Shown here: positions 15,605-24,005 of the stretch, piece by piece
How the letters are laid out: every line of letters starts with the position of its first letter
Position numbering within the stretch: the stretch's first letter is position 1
NCBI RefSeq assembly: GCF_001553605.1
Contig: NZ_CP014229.1
Location: forward strand, 1,764,501-1,828,500
Length of the DNA stretch: 64,000 bases
Reading direction: 5' to 3'
From: Desulfovibrio fairfieldensis
Lineage (GTDB): Bacteria > Desulfobacterota > Desulfovibrionia > Desulfovibrionales > Desulfovibrionaceae
The notes under the pieces: generated by a model
The model's input: the letters and a program-made list of their open reading frames with translations, nothing else
Told to the model about the DNA's origin: nothing
The model's database searches: none
Made by a program: the position numbers and the translations under genes

Positions 15605-15762
15605 TAAGCAGATTAACTTTGAGAATTGACATTCTCAAAGTTTTTAAGCCGCTCGCTCTGCTCTCGATGTCCGTACGGCGGCATAGCCGCCAACGGCTGA
15701 CGCTCGTGGCGAGCGCCTGCTTACGCAGCCGCCAGAGCAATTTCAAAGTGAAATAGCTCTAG
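15605..15762. repeat. TAGAGCA-family intergenic repeat, copy D
   Basis: The left end is TAAGCAGATTAACTTTGAGA with a hairpin TTGAGAA / TTCTCAA. The right end is AGAGCAATTTCAAAGTGAAA followed by TAGCTCTAG. The ~90-nt GC-rich middle is not shared with the other copies. Confidence 0.75.
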
Positions 15763-15887
15763 GTTGGAAGTTTCATTCCCTGCCCAAGAAAGCGAATTCC
15801 GGCGCAGGACGCATGGTAAAGCATATTCGAACTTCGCATGGAACGGGCCTCGCGCAGGAGAGAATGAAAGCACGTTGGGAGCGGCTC

Positions 15888-18545
15888 CTACGGCAGCAGG
15901 GTTACCTCATAGGCATTGGCCGGTTCCAGATACTTGCGGGCCACGGCCTGCAAATCGGCCGGGGCCAGCGTAGCGGCCTTGTCCAGCAACTGCTTCTGGA
16001 AATCCTGGGGATAGTGCAGCACGGCGTCCGTGGCCGCCTCACCGGCGCGGTCCGCCAGGCTCTGCCTCTCGCGCAGGTATTCGCCCAGCAGGCGGTTGCT
16101 TCCGGCGGCCAACAGGGCCTTGGGCAGCGGCTTGGCCTTGATTTCGGCAATGATCCCGGCAAAGCCCCGCCGGGCCTGCTCCAGCTTGTCCGGCGTGGTG
16201 CCGATGTAAAAGGCCATGAAGCCCGTCTCCGGCATGCTGCGGTTGAAGGCGGTTACGGTATAGCCCAGGCCCTGCTCGTCGCGCAGGCTGGCAAACAGCA
16301 GGCCGCTCTGGCCCGAAAGCACGGATTGCAGCAGCATCAGGGCAGGCGCGTCCGGATGGGTGGGCGGCACGGTTTTGAAGATCTGCAGGAGATGGGCCTG
16401 ATTACGGCCCGGCAGATTCAGGCTGAGCGCTCTGTCCTTGCCCCAGTCGGGCGCGGCCACGGCCAGGCCTTCCCCTTCCGGCGCGGGCAGGCCCTGGGCG
16501 AAGGCCAGCACGGCCTCGCGGTCAAAGCTGCCTGCCACGGAAAGCACCCACGGCTGGCCGGACTGACGGGCCCAGAAAGCCTGCACGTCTTTGCGGTCAA
16601 AGCCGTCCAGGCTCCGGGGCGTGCCCAGGCCGTCAAAACCATAGGGCTGTCCGCCGGGATAGAGGAAGGGATTCAGCTTGGAGAACATATAAGCCAGAGG
16701 ATTGTCCGAGCGCTGGCGGATGGCGGATTTCATGTTATCCACCTCACGGCGCAGTTCCTTGGTTTCGAAACGCGGCTTGGCAAGCACATCGCCCAGCGCG
16801 CTGAAATACTCCGCGTTGAAGCGCGAGGGCCCGGTCAGGGAGATGCCGAAGGTCTGCAGACCCGCCTTGGCGGCAATGGAGGCCGCGCGTTCCGCGAAAT
16901 AGCGCTCCACGCCCTGGGCATCCAGATTGCCGCTGCCGTCGGTGAGCAGGCGGGCGGTCAGATCCGCCAAGCCCTGCTGTTCGGGCTTGAGCAGTGCGTT
17001 GCCGCCGGGCAGCATCAGGTCCAGGGAAATATAGGGCACCGTGGCGTCGGGGATCATGATCAGGGTGCGGCCCTGGCCCAGTTGAACCACCTCGCGCTTT
17101 CCGGCGGCCACAGCTGCCGCCGCCACGCTTTGCGCATGCGCAGCGGCGGGCCAGTTCTTCCGCAGCACGGCTTCCAGATCGGGCAGGGCCGCGCCTTCCG
17201 GTGCCAGCACGCGCACCCGCGCCCGTTCCGGCACGAGCCACTGGCTGACGGCATTCTGCAACTGATTTTCATCCACATTGCGCTGAGCGAAACGCATGTT
17301 GCGCTCCCCCTGCTCCCCGCCCAGATCAAACTGGATGGTTCCCTTCCAGGATGCCAGACCGTTGAGGGTTTCCCCGGCCCGGTCCATGCTGTCCTCCAGA
17401 TTGAACTTGGCCCGGCGCACGGCGTCGGCGCTGAAGTCCTTGGCCGTCAATCCGGCCAGATCCCTGGTCAGCTCCTGCCAAAAAGGTTCCAGCTTGTCGG
17501 CGTCCAGCTGGGCGGTGATGGTCAACAGGCCCGCGCGGGCCAGACTCATATTGTCCACGCTGATGCCGTCCACCAGTTGCTTTTCATACTTGTACTTGCG
17601 GTAGAAGGTCGAGGTGCCGTCGCCGCCGAGCAGATAGCTCAGCACGTCCAGATCCACGGCGCGCAGGTCGCGTAGACCGGGCGCGGGAAGGGAAATGCCC
17701 AGATAAACCTTATTCCAGGGTCCCCGGCTCACTTCCACGCGCGGACCACCCGCCGCGCCGGACAGGTCCAGCGGCTGGGGCACGGGCAGGTCGCCGCCGT
17801 TCTTCAGGCCGCCGAAAATCTTCTGGGCATAGGCCAGCACCGCGTCGGGCTCAATGTCGCCCGCCACCAGCAGCATCATGTTCTGCGGCTGGTACCAGCG
17901 CTTGACATAGTCGCGCAGATCCTGGGCGGTAATGGCCTTGATGGTGTCCACATAGCCGATAATCGGACGGCCGTAAGGCGTATTTTTGAGCCCGGCCACC
18001 TGAAGGTTTTCATAGAGCTTGCGCATGGGCGAATCCTCGCCGCGCTGGAGCTCGGAAATGACCACGTTTTTCTCGGCTTCCAGTTCCTTGGGATCGAGCC
18101 GGGCCTGGAAAGCCATATCCTTGACCACGTCCATGCCGGTGCGCCAGTGCGCGGCGGGCATGTCGGTCAGATACCAGGTTTTGTCAAAGCTGGTGGCCGC
18201 GTTGAGATAACCGCCCAGGGCCTCCACCTCGCGGGCCACCTGGCCTTTGGGCCGGTGCTCCGTGCCCTTGAAGACCATATGCTCAAGTACATGGCTGATG
18301 CCCGCATGGCGCGGTTCTTCATTGGCCGAGCCCGTGCGCACGTACAGGCGGGTGCAGACCAGGGGGAAACGCGTGTCCTTGAGAATATAGACGGTGAGCC
18401 CGTTGGGCAGCCGGGTCAGCACCTCGTTCGCCGAAACGGAAGAGGCAGCGGCTGCGCGCCCGGCGGCAAAGGCCTGACCGATGGAAAGCAGGACGGCGGC
18501 CGCGCAGAACAGCGCCGCTGTCAGAAAGGAGATACTATGTCGCAT
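15888..18545 (-). CDS. Secreted M16-family zinc peptidase, two-domain (pitrilysin/PqqL-type)
   Basis: An 885-residue protein with an N-terminal signal peptide (about 1-28, hydrophobic core ending 'GQAFA'). The inverted zinc motif HxxEH is H85-V-L-E88-H89, with the third ligand Glu165 in 'VVISELQRGED'. The C-terminal half (about 480-885) repeats the M16 fold without a zinc motif ('GLADLTARLLTDG', 'SVLSGQSGLLFASLRDEQGLGY'), as in two-domain M16 proteases. It probably degrades peptides in the periplasm. Monocistronic and flanked by large intergenic gaps. Confidence 0.88.
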   Translation of the reverse strand: MRHSISFLTAALFCAAAVLLSIGQAFAAGRAAAASSVSANEVLTRLPNGLTVYILKDTRFPLVCTRLYVRTGSANEEPRHAGISHVLEHMVFKGTEHRPKGQVAREVEALGGYLNAATSFDKTWYLTDMPAAHWRTGMDVVKDMAFQARLDPKELEAEKNVVISELQRGEDSPMRKLYENLQVAGLKNTPYGRPIIGYVDTIKAITAQDLRDYVKRWYQPQNMMLLVAGDIEPDAVLAYAQKIFGGLKNGGDLPVPQPLDLSGAAGGPRVEVSRGPWNKVYLGISLPAPGLRDLRAVDLDVLSYLLGGDGTSTFYRKYKYEKQLVDGISVDNMSLARAGLLTITAQLDADKLEPFWQELTRDLAGLTAKDFSADAVRRAKFNLEDSMDRAGETLNGLASWKGTIQFDLGGEQGERNMRFAQRNVDENQLQNAVSQWLVPERARVRVLAPEGAALPDLEAVLRKNWPAAAHAQSVAAAAVAAGKREVVQLGQGRTLIMIPDATVPYISLDLMLPGGNALLKPEQQGLADLTARLLTDGSGNLDAQGVERYFAERAASIAAKAGLQTFGISLTGPSRFNAEYFSALGDVLAKPRFETKELRREVDNMKSAIRQRSDNPLAYMFSKLNPFLYPGGQPYGFDGLGTPRSLDGFDRKDVQAFWARQSGQPWVLSVAGSFDREAVLAFAQGLPAPEGEGLAVAAPDWGKDRALSLNLPGRNQAHLLQIFKTVPPTHPDAPALMLLQSVLSGQSGLLFASLRDEQGLGYTVTAFNRSMPETGFMAFYIGTTPDKLEQARRGFAGIIAEIKAKPLPKALLAAGSNRLLGEYLRERQSLADRAGEAATDAVLHYPQDFQKQLLDKAATLAPADLQAVARKYLEPANAYEVTLLP

Positions 18546-18972
18546 GAAAACTCCTGAAAACTGGTTTCAAGTCTTCCGGCTGTCTCCGCATGATGCGGAT
18601 TTTTTCCGGAGGGTCGCTCATTACAGCATGTTGCGTTTGAACTATGTAATATTTCAAATTTTACGCAGCCCGCGTGCCGTGGAAGCGGCAACCGTTGGCA
18701 AGTCTCCGAGCCTTACGGATGCCGACAGCAACGCTAAAAAATAGTTTATCGCTGCTGTCGATACCCGTATTTGGGGCCAACGGCACGGCTGCGCCGCCTC
18801 CGGGCGCTTTCTTGCGCCTGGGCGCGGGCGTCTGCTCCGGCTGTAAAAACAAAACCGGATGGAAGGCATGACGCATTCCATCCGGGAATAGTAGTTTTTG
18901 CCGCCGCTCAAGGCAAGCGGGGAAAAAACAGCGGATTCCGGCAAAAGGCCGGGACACCCGAGGTTTTCCGGC
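18546..18972. other. Intergenic region between the M16 and DHH genes
   Basis: It holds the M16 upstream region, an AT-rich stretch near 18630-18665 and the terminator of the DHH gene (separate entry). A GC-rich segment with short palindromes (about 18660-18830) resembles the dispersed elements elsewhere but has no clear ends. No gene is supported. Confidence 0.4.
18851..18885 (-). terminator. Rho-independent terminator of the DHH phosphoesterase gene
   Basis: Read leftward, the 10-bp stem CCGGATGGAA / TTCCATCCGG (18885-18876 with 18864-18855) is followed by TTTTGTTTTT. It lies about 90 bp after the DHH gene stop. Confidence 0.85.
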
Positions 18973-19902
18973 TCAGCCCTGCAAGGCGGGCACAAGTTCG
19001 CGCAGCACTTCCTCGGCCCGCTCGTTGGGCACCTGGCAGGTTCCGGCGGCCAGATGCCCGCCCCCGCCGTGGGCCAGCATGACCTGACCGATATTGACCG
19101 TGCTGGACCGGTCCAGAATGGATTTGCCCACGGCAAAGACCGTGTTCTGCTTTTTCAGGCCCCAGAGCACATGCATGGAAATGTTGCACTGCGGGAAAAG
19201 CGCGTAAATCATGAAACGGTTGGTGCACCAGATGACATCCTCATCGCGCAGATCCAGCACCACCAGTTTGCCGTGCACCGAGGAACAGCGTTTGATCTGC
19301 TCCGCGGCCTTGGGCTGCTGCTCAAAATAGAGCTCCGTCCGTTCCTTCACGTCCGGCAATTGCAGGATATCCTCAATGAGATTGGTGCGGCAATGCTCGA
19401 TAAGCTCCATCATCAGCTCGTAGTTGCTGATCCGGAATTGGCGGAAGCGCCCCAGGCCCGTGCGCGGGTCCATGATATAGTTGAGCAGGGTCCAGCCCTC
19501 CGGCGCAAGGATGTCCTCTCTGGAATACCGGGCGGAGTCGGCCTGGTCCACGGCGCGCATCATTTCCTGCGGGATGCCCACAAAGCGCTCCCGTCCGCCG
19601 AAATATTCGTAGACGACCCTGGCCGCCGAGGGAGCTTCGGGATCGATGACGTAATTCTCGGGCCGCGCGCCGCCCAGGCGCAGGGTTTCCGAGAGGTGGT
19701 GGTCGAAGACCAGATGAGCCTTGGAATTGTACGGCAGATTGGTGGTGATGTCGTTTTCGGTGATCTCCACCTTGCCGTCCTGCATATCCTTGGGATGAAC
19801 GAATTTGATGCTGTCCAGCATGTCCATTTCTTTTAACAGAACGGCGCAGACAAGGCCGTCGAAATCGCTGCGGGTCACAAGCCGGTATTTTTTCTCAGCC
19901 AT
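18973..19902 (-). CDS. DHH-family phosphoesterase (exopolyphosphatase-like)
   Basis: A 309-residue protein. The DHH domain has 'RSDFDGLVCA' (D13, D15) and the signature DHH at 67-69. The C-terminal DHHA1 domain has 'HGGGGHLAAGTCQ' (about 278-290). These proteins are metal-dependent phosphoesterases acting on oligoribonucleotides, cyclic dinucleotide products or polyphosphate. The exact substrate cannot be assigned from sequence. The small Cys-rich gene lies 84 bp upstream on the same strand, so they may be cotranscribed. Confidence 0.85.
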   Translation of the reverse strand: MAEKKYRLVTRSDFDGLVCAVLLKEMDMLDSIKFVHPKDMQDGKVEITENDITTNLPYNSKAHLVFDHHLSETLRLGGARPENYVIDPEAPSAARVVYEYFGGRERFVGIPQEMMRAVDQADSARYSREDILAPEGWTLLNYIMDPRTGLGRFRQFRISNYELMMELIEHCRTNLIEDILQLPDVKERTELYFEQQPKAAEQIKRCSSVHGKLVVLDLRDEDVIWCTNRFMIYALFPQCNISMHVLWGLKKQNTVFAVGKSILDRSSTVNIGQVMLAHGGGGHLAAGTCQVPNERAEEVLRELVPALQG

Positions 19903-19986
19903 GCCGATCAGCTCCTGTGATGTATGAAGATATGACCATGATGCGGGATGGGCGGCATATTTTCAAGAGGCCGTCCAAGAGCCGCC

Positions 19987-20199
19987 TCAGGCATTTTGTT
20001 TGCTTTGCCTGATCACATCCGCGAATGTTTCAAGCGTGTAGGATGCGTTGAGATCCACATCCTCTTTGACCAGCTTCACAAAACAATTGGGAATTTCCCG
20101 AAGACGCAAATTCTTTTCAATACAGGGAGAACAGCCCTTATCATGCCTGGAAGGATGCAGAGGGCAGGCTTTGTTCGCGCAGGTGCAGAAATCTTTCAT
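19987..20199 (-). CDS. Small cysteine-rich protein (DUF6485-like)
   Basis: A 70-residue protein beginning 'MKDFCTCANKACPLH', with six cysteines (5, 7, 12, 23, 26, 39) and histidines spaced like a metal site. GGAG lies 7 nt before the ATG. It resembles a family of short Cys-rich proteins of anaerobes (DUF6485 by recollection). The function is unknown; a metal- or Fe-S-binding role is only inferred from the cysteines. Confidence 0.7.
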   Translation of the reverse strand: MKDFCTCANKACPLHPSRHDKGCSPCIEKNLRLREIPNCFVKLVKEDVDLNASYTLETFADVIRQSKQNA

Positions 20200-20273
20200 G
20201 GATATTCTCCGTATCCGCCGCTCCCGGCATAAAGGAGCTTTAGCCGTAGGCAAACCTTGTGATCCGTAACACT

Positions 20274-20396
20274 GCTTCGCCGTGAACGGCTCAAGCAAGC
20301 CGCCGGCGCGGTAACGGCTAGCGCCCTTGGCAGAGAATGAAAATCCTAATTTAGAAACAGCCCCTAGAACAGTCAAGACTTGAAATGCTCTGGCCG
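20274..20396. repeat. Intergenic repeats next to livF (CGTGAACGG element and TAGAGCA-family end)
   Basis: 20274-20301 matches 15333-15360 at 25 of 28 positions. Further on, 20361-20396 has an AGTCAAGACTTGAAATGCTC end of the TAGAGCA family. The motif AACAGCCCCTAG (20356-20367) is the reverse complement of CTAGGGGCTGTT seen at 9091. The whole region between 20200 and 20404 is repeat-derived and has no gene. Confidence 0.5.
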
Positions 20397-20404
20397 CCCA
20401 CGCA

Positions 20405-21127
20405 TCAGCCGCCCAGATAGGCTTCCTTGACTTTGGGATTTTCCAGCAGTTCCCGGCCCGGACCTTCCAGCACAACCCGGCCCACTTCCAGAATATAGGC
20501 GTAATGGGCCACGGAAAGCGCGGCAAAGGCGTTCTGCTCCACCAGGAGCACGGTTTTGCCTTCCGCGTTGATCCGTTTGATGATTTCAAAAATTTCACGC
20601 ACCAGCAAGGGCGCAAGGCCCAGCGAGGGCTCGTCGAGCATGAGCAGGTCCGGACGACTCATGAGCGCCCGGCCCACGGCCAGCATCTGCTGCTCGCCGC
20701 CGGACAGGGTGCCTCCCTTCTGCCAGCTGCGCTCCTTGAGGCGCGGGAAAAGGGTGTAAACCCATTCCAGGTCCGCCGCGATCTCGTCCTTTTCCTTGCG
20801 GGAATATGCGCCCAGATAGAGATTTTCCTCCACGCTCAAATGCGGCAGGATGCGGCGGCCCTCGGGCGAAAGGGAAATACCCTTGCGCACCATGCCCTCG
20901 GGCTTCAGGCCCATCAGGGACACCGGCTCCTCGCCCTCATGCCGGGTAAAAAGAATTTCGCCGCTGATGGTCTTGTTCAGACCGGCGATGGAACGGATGA
21001 TGCTGCTTTTGCCCGCGCCGTTGGCCCCGATCAGGGTCACGATGCTGCCGCGCGGGATGGAAAGGCTGACGCCCTGCACGGCCTGGATGCCGCCGTAACG
21101 CACATGGAGATCACGTATTTCAAGCAT
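20405..21127 (-). CDS. livF: Branched-chain amino-acid ABC transporter ATP-binding protein LivF
   Basis: A 240-residue ATPase. Walker A GANGAGKSS (about 34-42), signature 'LSGGEQQMLAVGRALM', Walker B 'LLMLDEPSLGLAP'. The ATG at 21127 lies within the last codons of livG (coupled). Last gene of livK-H-M-G-F. Supplies ATP hydrolysis for uptake of leucine/isoleucine/valine or related amino acids. Confidence 0.93.
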   Translation of the reverse strand: MLEIRDLHVRYGGIQAVQGVSLSIPRGSIVTLIGANGAGKSSIIRSIAGLNKTISGEILFTRHEGEEPVSLMGLKPEGMVRKGISLSPEGRRILPHLSVEENLYLGAYSRKEKDEIAADLEWVYTLFPRLKERSWQKGGTLSGGEQQMLAVGRALMSRPDLLMLDEPSLGLAPLLVREIFEIIKRINAEGKTVLLVEQNAFAALSVAHYAYILEVGRVVLEGPGRELLENPKVKEAYLGG

Positions 21128-21938
21128 GTTGCACCACCACATCCTCACCCAGGTAGGCGCGGATGACCACAGGATTGTTGCGTACGGATTCGGGATCGCC
21201 CTGGGCGATCAGCGCGCCGTACTCCATCACCCAGATATACTGGCACACGCCCATGACAACCTTCATGTCGTGTTCAATGAGTAGAATCGTCAGATTGAAT
21301 TCGTCCCGGATGTGCCCGATGAAGTGCATCAGATCCAGGCTTTCCTGAGGGTTCATGCCCGCCGCCGGTTCGTCCAGGAGCAAAAGGCGCGGCTCGGTGG
21401 CCAGGGCGCGGGCGATTTCCAGGCGGCGCTGGGCCCCGTAAGGCAGGCTGCCCGCCTTTTCGTCCAGTTGGTCGCCCAGATTCACGCGCTCGGCCAGCAG
21501 CCGCCCCTTGCGGGCGATCTCCGCCTCTTCCCGGTAGAAACGGGGCAGGCCCAGGGGAGCCATCCACCAGGGGCAATGGCGGCGCACATGACAACCCACC
21601 ATGATGTTTTCCAGCACGGTCATCTGGCGCGAAAGCCGGATGTTCTGGAAAGTGCGGGCCATGCCCAGGCGACAGATATCATAGGGTTTGCGCCCCTTGA
21701 TGCTCTTGCCCGCGAAAATCACGTCGCCTTCCTGCGGCGTGTAGAAGCCGCTCAGCACGTTGAATACCGTGGTTTTACCGGCGCCGTTGGGGCCGATGAT
21801 CCCCGCGATGGCCCCCTGGGGGACGGCCAGGGTCAGCTCGCTCACCGCCGTCACCCCGCCGAAGCGCATGGTCACGTCGCGGGCCAGCAGCAGCGCGCCC
21901 TCATAATCGGGCGGCGTGGGCAATACAAAGCCGCTCAT
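21120..21938 (-). CDS. livG: Branched-chain amino-acid ABC transporter ATP-binding protein LivG
   Basis: A 272-residue ATPase. Walker A GPNGAGKTT (49-57), 'RTFQNIRLSRQMTVLENIMV', and Walker B 'LLLLDEPAAGMNPQE', a LivG hallmark. GAGGAGG lies before the ATG, which overlaps the livM stop (ATGA). Its signature loop reads 'LPYGAQRRLEIARAL', where LSxGxQ is replaced by LPYGAQ, as is usual for LivG. Confidence 0.93.
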   Translation of the reverse strand: MSGFVLPTPPDYEGALLLARDVTMRFGGVTAVSELTLAVPQGAIAGIIGPNGAGKTTVFNVLSGFYTPQEGDVIFAGKSIKGRKPYDICRLGMARTFQNIRLSRQMTVLENIMVGCHVRRHCPWWMAPLGLPRFYREEAEIARKGRLLAERVNLGDQLDEKAGSLPYGAQRRLEIARALATEPRLLLLDEPAAGMNPQESLDLMHFIGHIRDEFNLTILLIEHDMKVVMGVCQYIWVMEYGALIAQGDPESVRNNPVVIRAYLGEDVVVQHA

Positions 21939-22972
21939 GCCTTATGCCTCCTCAGGAAGGCGAAAATTCTCGTCCAGGTCAGCTCGCGCGTGCCCATGAT
22001 GCCCTCGCGCCGATAGAGAATGATCGCCAGCAGCACCAGTGAAAAGACCACCATGCGCATGCCCGGAATGCCCGGCAGCTCGATGAAGCCCAGATTCATG
22101 GGTTCCTCGATGGCCCGCAGCCATTCCAGCAGGATGGTGATCACCGTGGCGCCCAGAATGCTGCCGGTCAGGGAGCCCAGGCCGCCGGCCACCACGAACA
22201 TGAGCACGTTGAAGGTCAGCAGAAAGTTGAACATCTTCGGGTCGATGGTGGAAAGATGGCTGCCCAGCAGCGCGCCGCCCACGCCCGCGAAAAAGGCCCC
22301 GATGCAGAAGGAAAGCACCTTGTAGCGAAAGACGTTGATGCCCATGACGCTGGCCGCGATTTCATTGTCGCGGATGCAGCGCAGCACGTTGCCGAAATTG
22401 CTGAAGACCAGACGCGCCAGGACAATAAGAGTAAACAGCGTCCAGCCGTAACAGGCCAGCAGAGTGGCGTGGCTCGGTATGCCCTTGATGCCCAGGGAGC
22501 CGTTGGTCACGGCCGTGGCGTTGACGATGAGCACGCGGATGATTTCAGCAAAGCCCAGGGTGGCGATGCCCAGATAGTCGTCGCCCAGGCGCAGCACGGG
22601 CACGGCGATGAAAAAGGCGAAAATCATGGCGACAAAGCCGCCGGCCAGCACGGAAGTCCAGAAGGGAGTGAACAATTCGGAGAAAGGCCAGATGATGGGC
22701 TCCAGAATCCACATCATTTCTTTCTGCTCGGGCGGCAGGATACACAGTGCCGAGACATAGGCCCCCACGGCGATGAAGCCCGCCTGCCCCAGGGAAAACA
22801 GGCCCGTGAAACCGTAAATCAGGTTCAGGGAAAGAGCCAGGATGATATTGATGAAGATCAGCTTGGCGATGTAGATCTGGTAGTCGCCCAGAAAGCTTTC
22901 CGCCTGCCAGAGCACACAGCCCAGCAGGAACATGGCCACGATGTTCAGGAGGGTGCTGCGGTTCAGGCGCAT
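21935..22972 (-). CDS. livM: Branched-chain amino-acid ABC transporter permease LivM
   Basis: A 345-residue inner-membrane permease with about eight to ten hydrophobic segments and the family stretch 'ALSLNLIYGFTGLFSLGQAG', followed by 'FIAVGAY'. The 'GSLTGSILGATVITILLEWLR' region near residue 270 is the EAA-type contact with the ATPase. The start at 22972 (GGAGGAGAAAATCTG before it) overlaps the livH stop as TGATG. Confidence 0.92.
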   Translation of the reverse strand: MRLNRSTLLNIVAMFLLGCVLWQAESFLGDYQIYIAKLIFINIILALSLNLIYGFTGLFSLGQAGFIAVGAYVSALCILPPEQKEMMWILEPIIWPFSELFTPFWTSVLAGGFVAMIFAFFIAVPVLRLGDDYLGIATLGFAEIIRVLIVNATAVTNGSLGIKGIPSHATLLACYGWTLFTLIVLARLVFSNFGNVLRCIRDNEIAASVMGINVFRYKVLSFCIGAFFAGVGGALLGSHLSTIDPKMFNFLLTFNVLMFVVAGGLGSLTGSILGATVITILLEWLRAIEEPMNLGFIELPGIPGMRMVVFSLVLLAIILYRREGIMGTRELTWTRIFAFLRRHKA

Positions 22973-23865
22973 CAGATTTTCTCCTCCATGCGTTCGCCCA
23001 GCAGGCCCGTGGGTTTGATCAGCAGAACCAGCACCAGCAGCACAAAGGCGAAGGCGTCGCGGTATCCGGAAAGCTCGGGCATGAAAGCCACGGTCATGAT
23101 TTCCACAAAGCCCAAGGCCACGCCGCCGATCACCGCGCCCTGGATGGAGCCGATGCCGCCGAACACCGCCGCGATAAAGGCTTTCAGGCCGGGCATGATG
23201 CCCATGTAGGGATGCACCTGCGGATACCGCAGGGCCCACATGATGCCCGAGGCCGCAGCCAGGGCCGAGCCGATGCAGAAGGTGAAGGCAATGATGTTGT
23301 CCACCCGCACGCCCAGCAGACGCGTGGTCTCAATATCCTTGGAAATAGCCCGCATGGCCAGGCCAGGCTTGGTGCGGTAGACGATGTAGAGCAGTATGCC
23401 CACCAGCACGGCGGTCATGGTCGGCACGAAGGCCGTCAGGCGCAGGATGCGCAGGCCGCCCACCTGCCATTCCGAAACCAGCCACTCCGGCTGGAGCACG
23501 GGCCTGGGCTGTCCGGTAAAGACCACCACGGCGAGGCTTTCTATGAAAAAGGATACCGCAATGGCGCTGATCAGAGCCGAAATGCGCGGAGCGTCGCGCA
23601 AAGGCCGGTAGGCCACCCGCTCAATGATCACGCCCAGCAGGCTCGCCCCGGCAATGGACATGATGGCGGCCACGCCCCAGGGCCAGCCGAAGGCGAAGGT
23701 GCCGAAAAAGACGAAATACGCGCCCACCATCAGGATGTCGCCGTGGGCGAAGTTGATCAGGCGCAGGATGCCGTAGACCATGGTATAGCCGATGGCGATC
23801 AGCGCATAGAGCGAGCCCAGGGTCAGGGCATTGAAACAGTGCTGCAAAAACATCTCAAGGCTCAT
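22972..23865 (-). CDS. livH: Branched-chain amino-acid ABC transporter permease LivH
   Basis: A 297-residue permease. The N-terminus 'LTLGSLYALIAIGYTMVYG' and following 'LINFAHGDILMVGAY' are diagnostic for LivH, and 'FGGIGSIQGAVIGGVALGF' is the ATPase-coupling loop. The ATG at 23865 was chosen for AGAGGTGG upstream and for homology; the open frame runs further upstream but is not conserved. A strong hairpin separates it from livK. Confidence 0.92.
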   Translation of the reverse strand: MSLEMFLQHCFNALTLGSLYALIAIGYTMVYGILRLINFAHGDILMVGAYFVFFGTFAFGWPWGVAAIMSIAGASLLGVIIERVAYRPLRDAPRISALISAIAVSFFIESLAVVVFTGQPRPVLQPEWLVSEWQVGGLRILRLTAFVPTMTAVLVGILLYIVYRTKPGLAMRAISKDIETTRLLGVRVDNIIAFTFCIGSALAAASGIMWALRYPQVHPYMGIMPGLKAFIAAVFGGIGSIQGAVIGGVALGFVEIMTVAFMPELSGYRDAFAFVLLVLVLLIKPTGLLGERMEEKI

Positions 23866-23958
23866 GGGCCACCTCTGGGCGCAGCCGTGCCGCGAAGCCC
23901 GGACACTGGCGGTCCGGCTTCGGGTCAACGGCGATCACAGCGGAAAAAGAGACGACAG

Positions 23959-23990
23959 CGGCCCCGCGGCGGCAAGCCGCCGCGGGGCCG
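23959..23990 (-). terminator. Perfect 15-bp hairpin between livK and livH
   Basis: CGGCCCCGCGGCGGC and GCCGCCGCGGGGCCG pair perfectly around a 2-nt loop, 16 bp after the livK stop. There is no strict T-tract. It probably attenuates readthrough and protects the livK message, giving more binding protein than permease. Confidence 0.75.
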
Positions 23991-24005
23991 AGATACTGCA
24001 ACCGT

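Noticed and set aside
15813-17675. Rightward open frame of 620 codons over the M16 peptidase gene
   Set aside because: Antisense shadow; the M16 gene on the other strand has signal peptide, zinc motif and full length.
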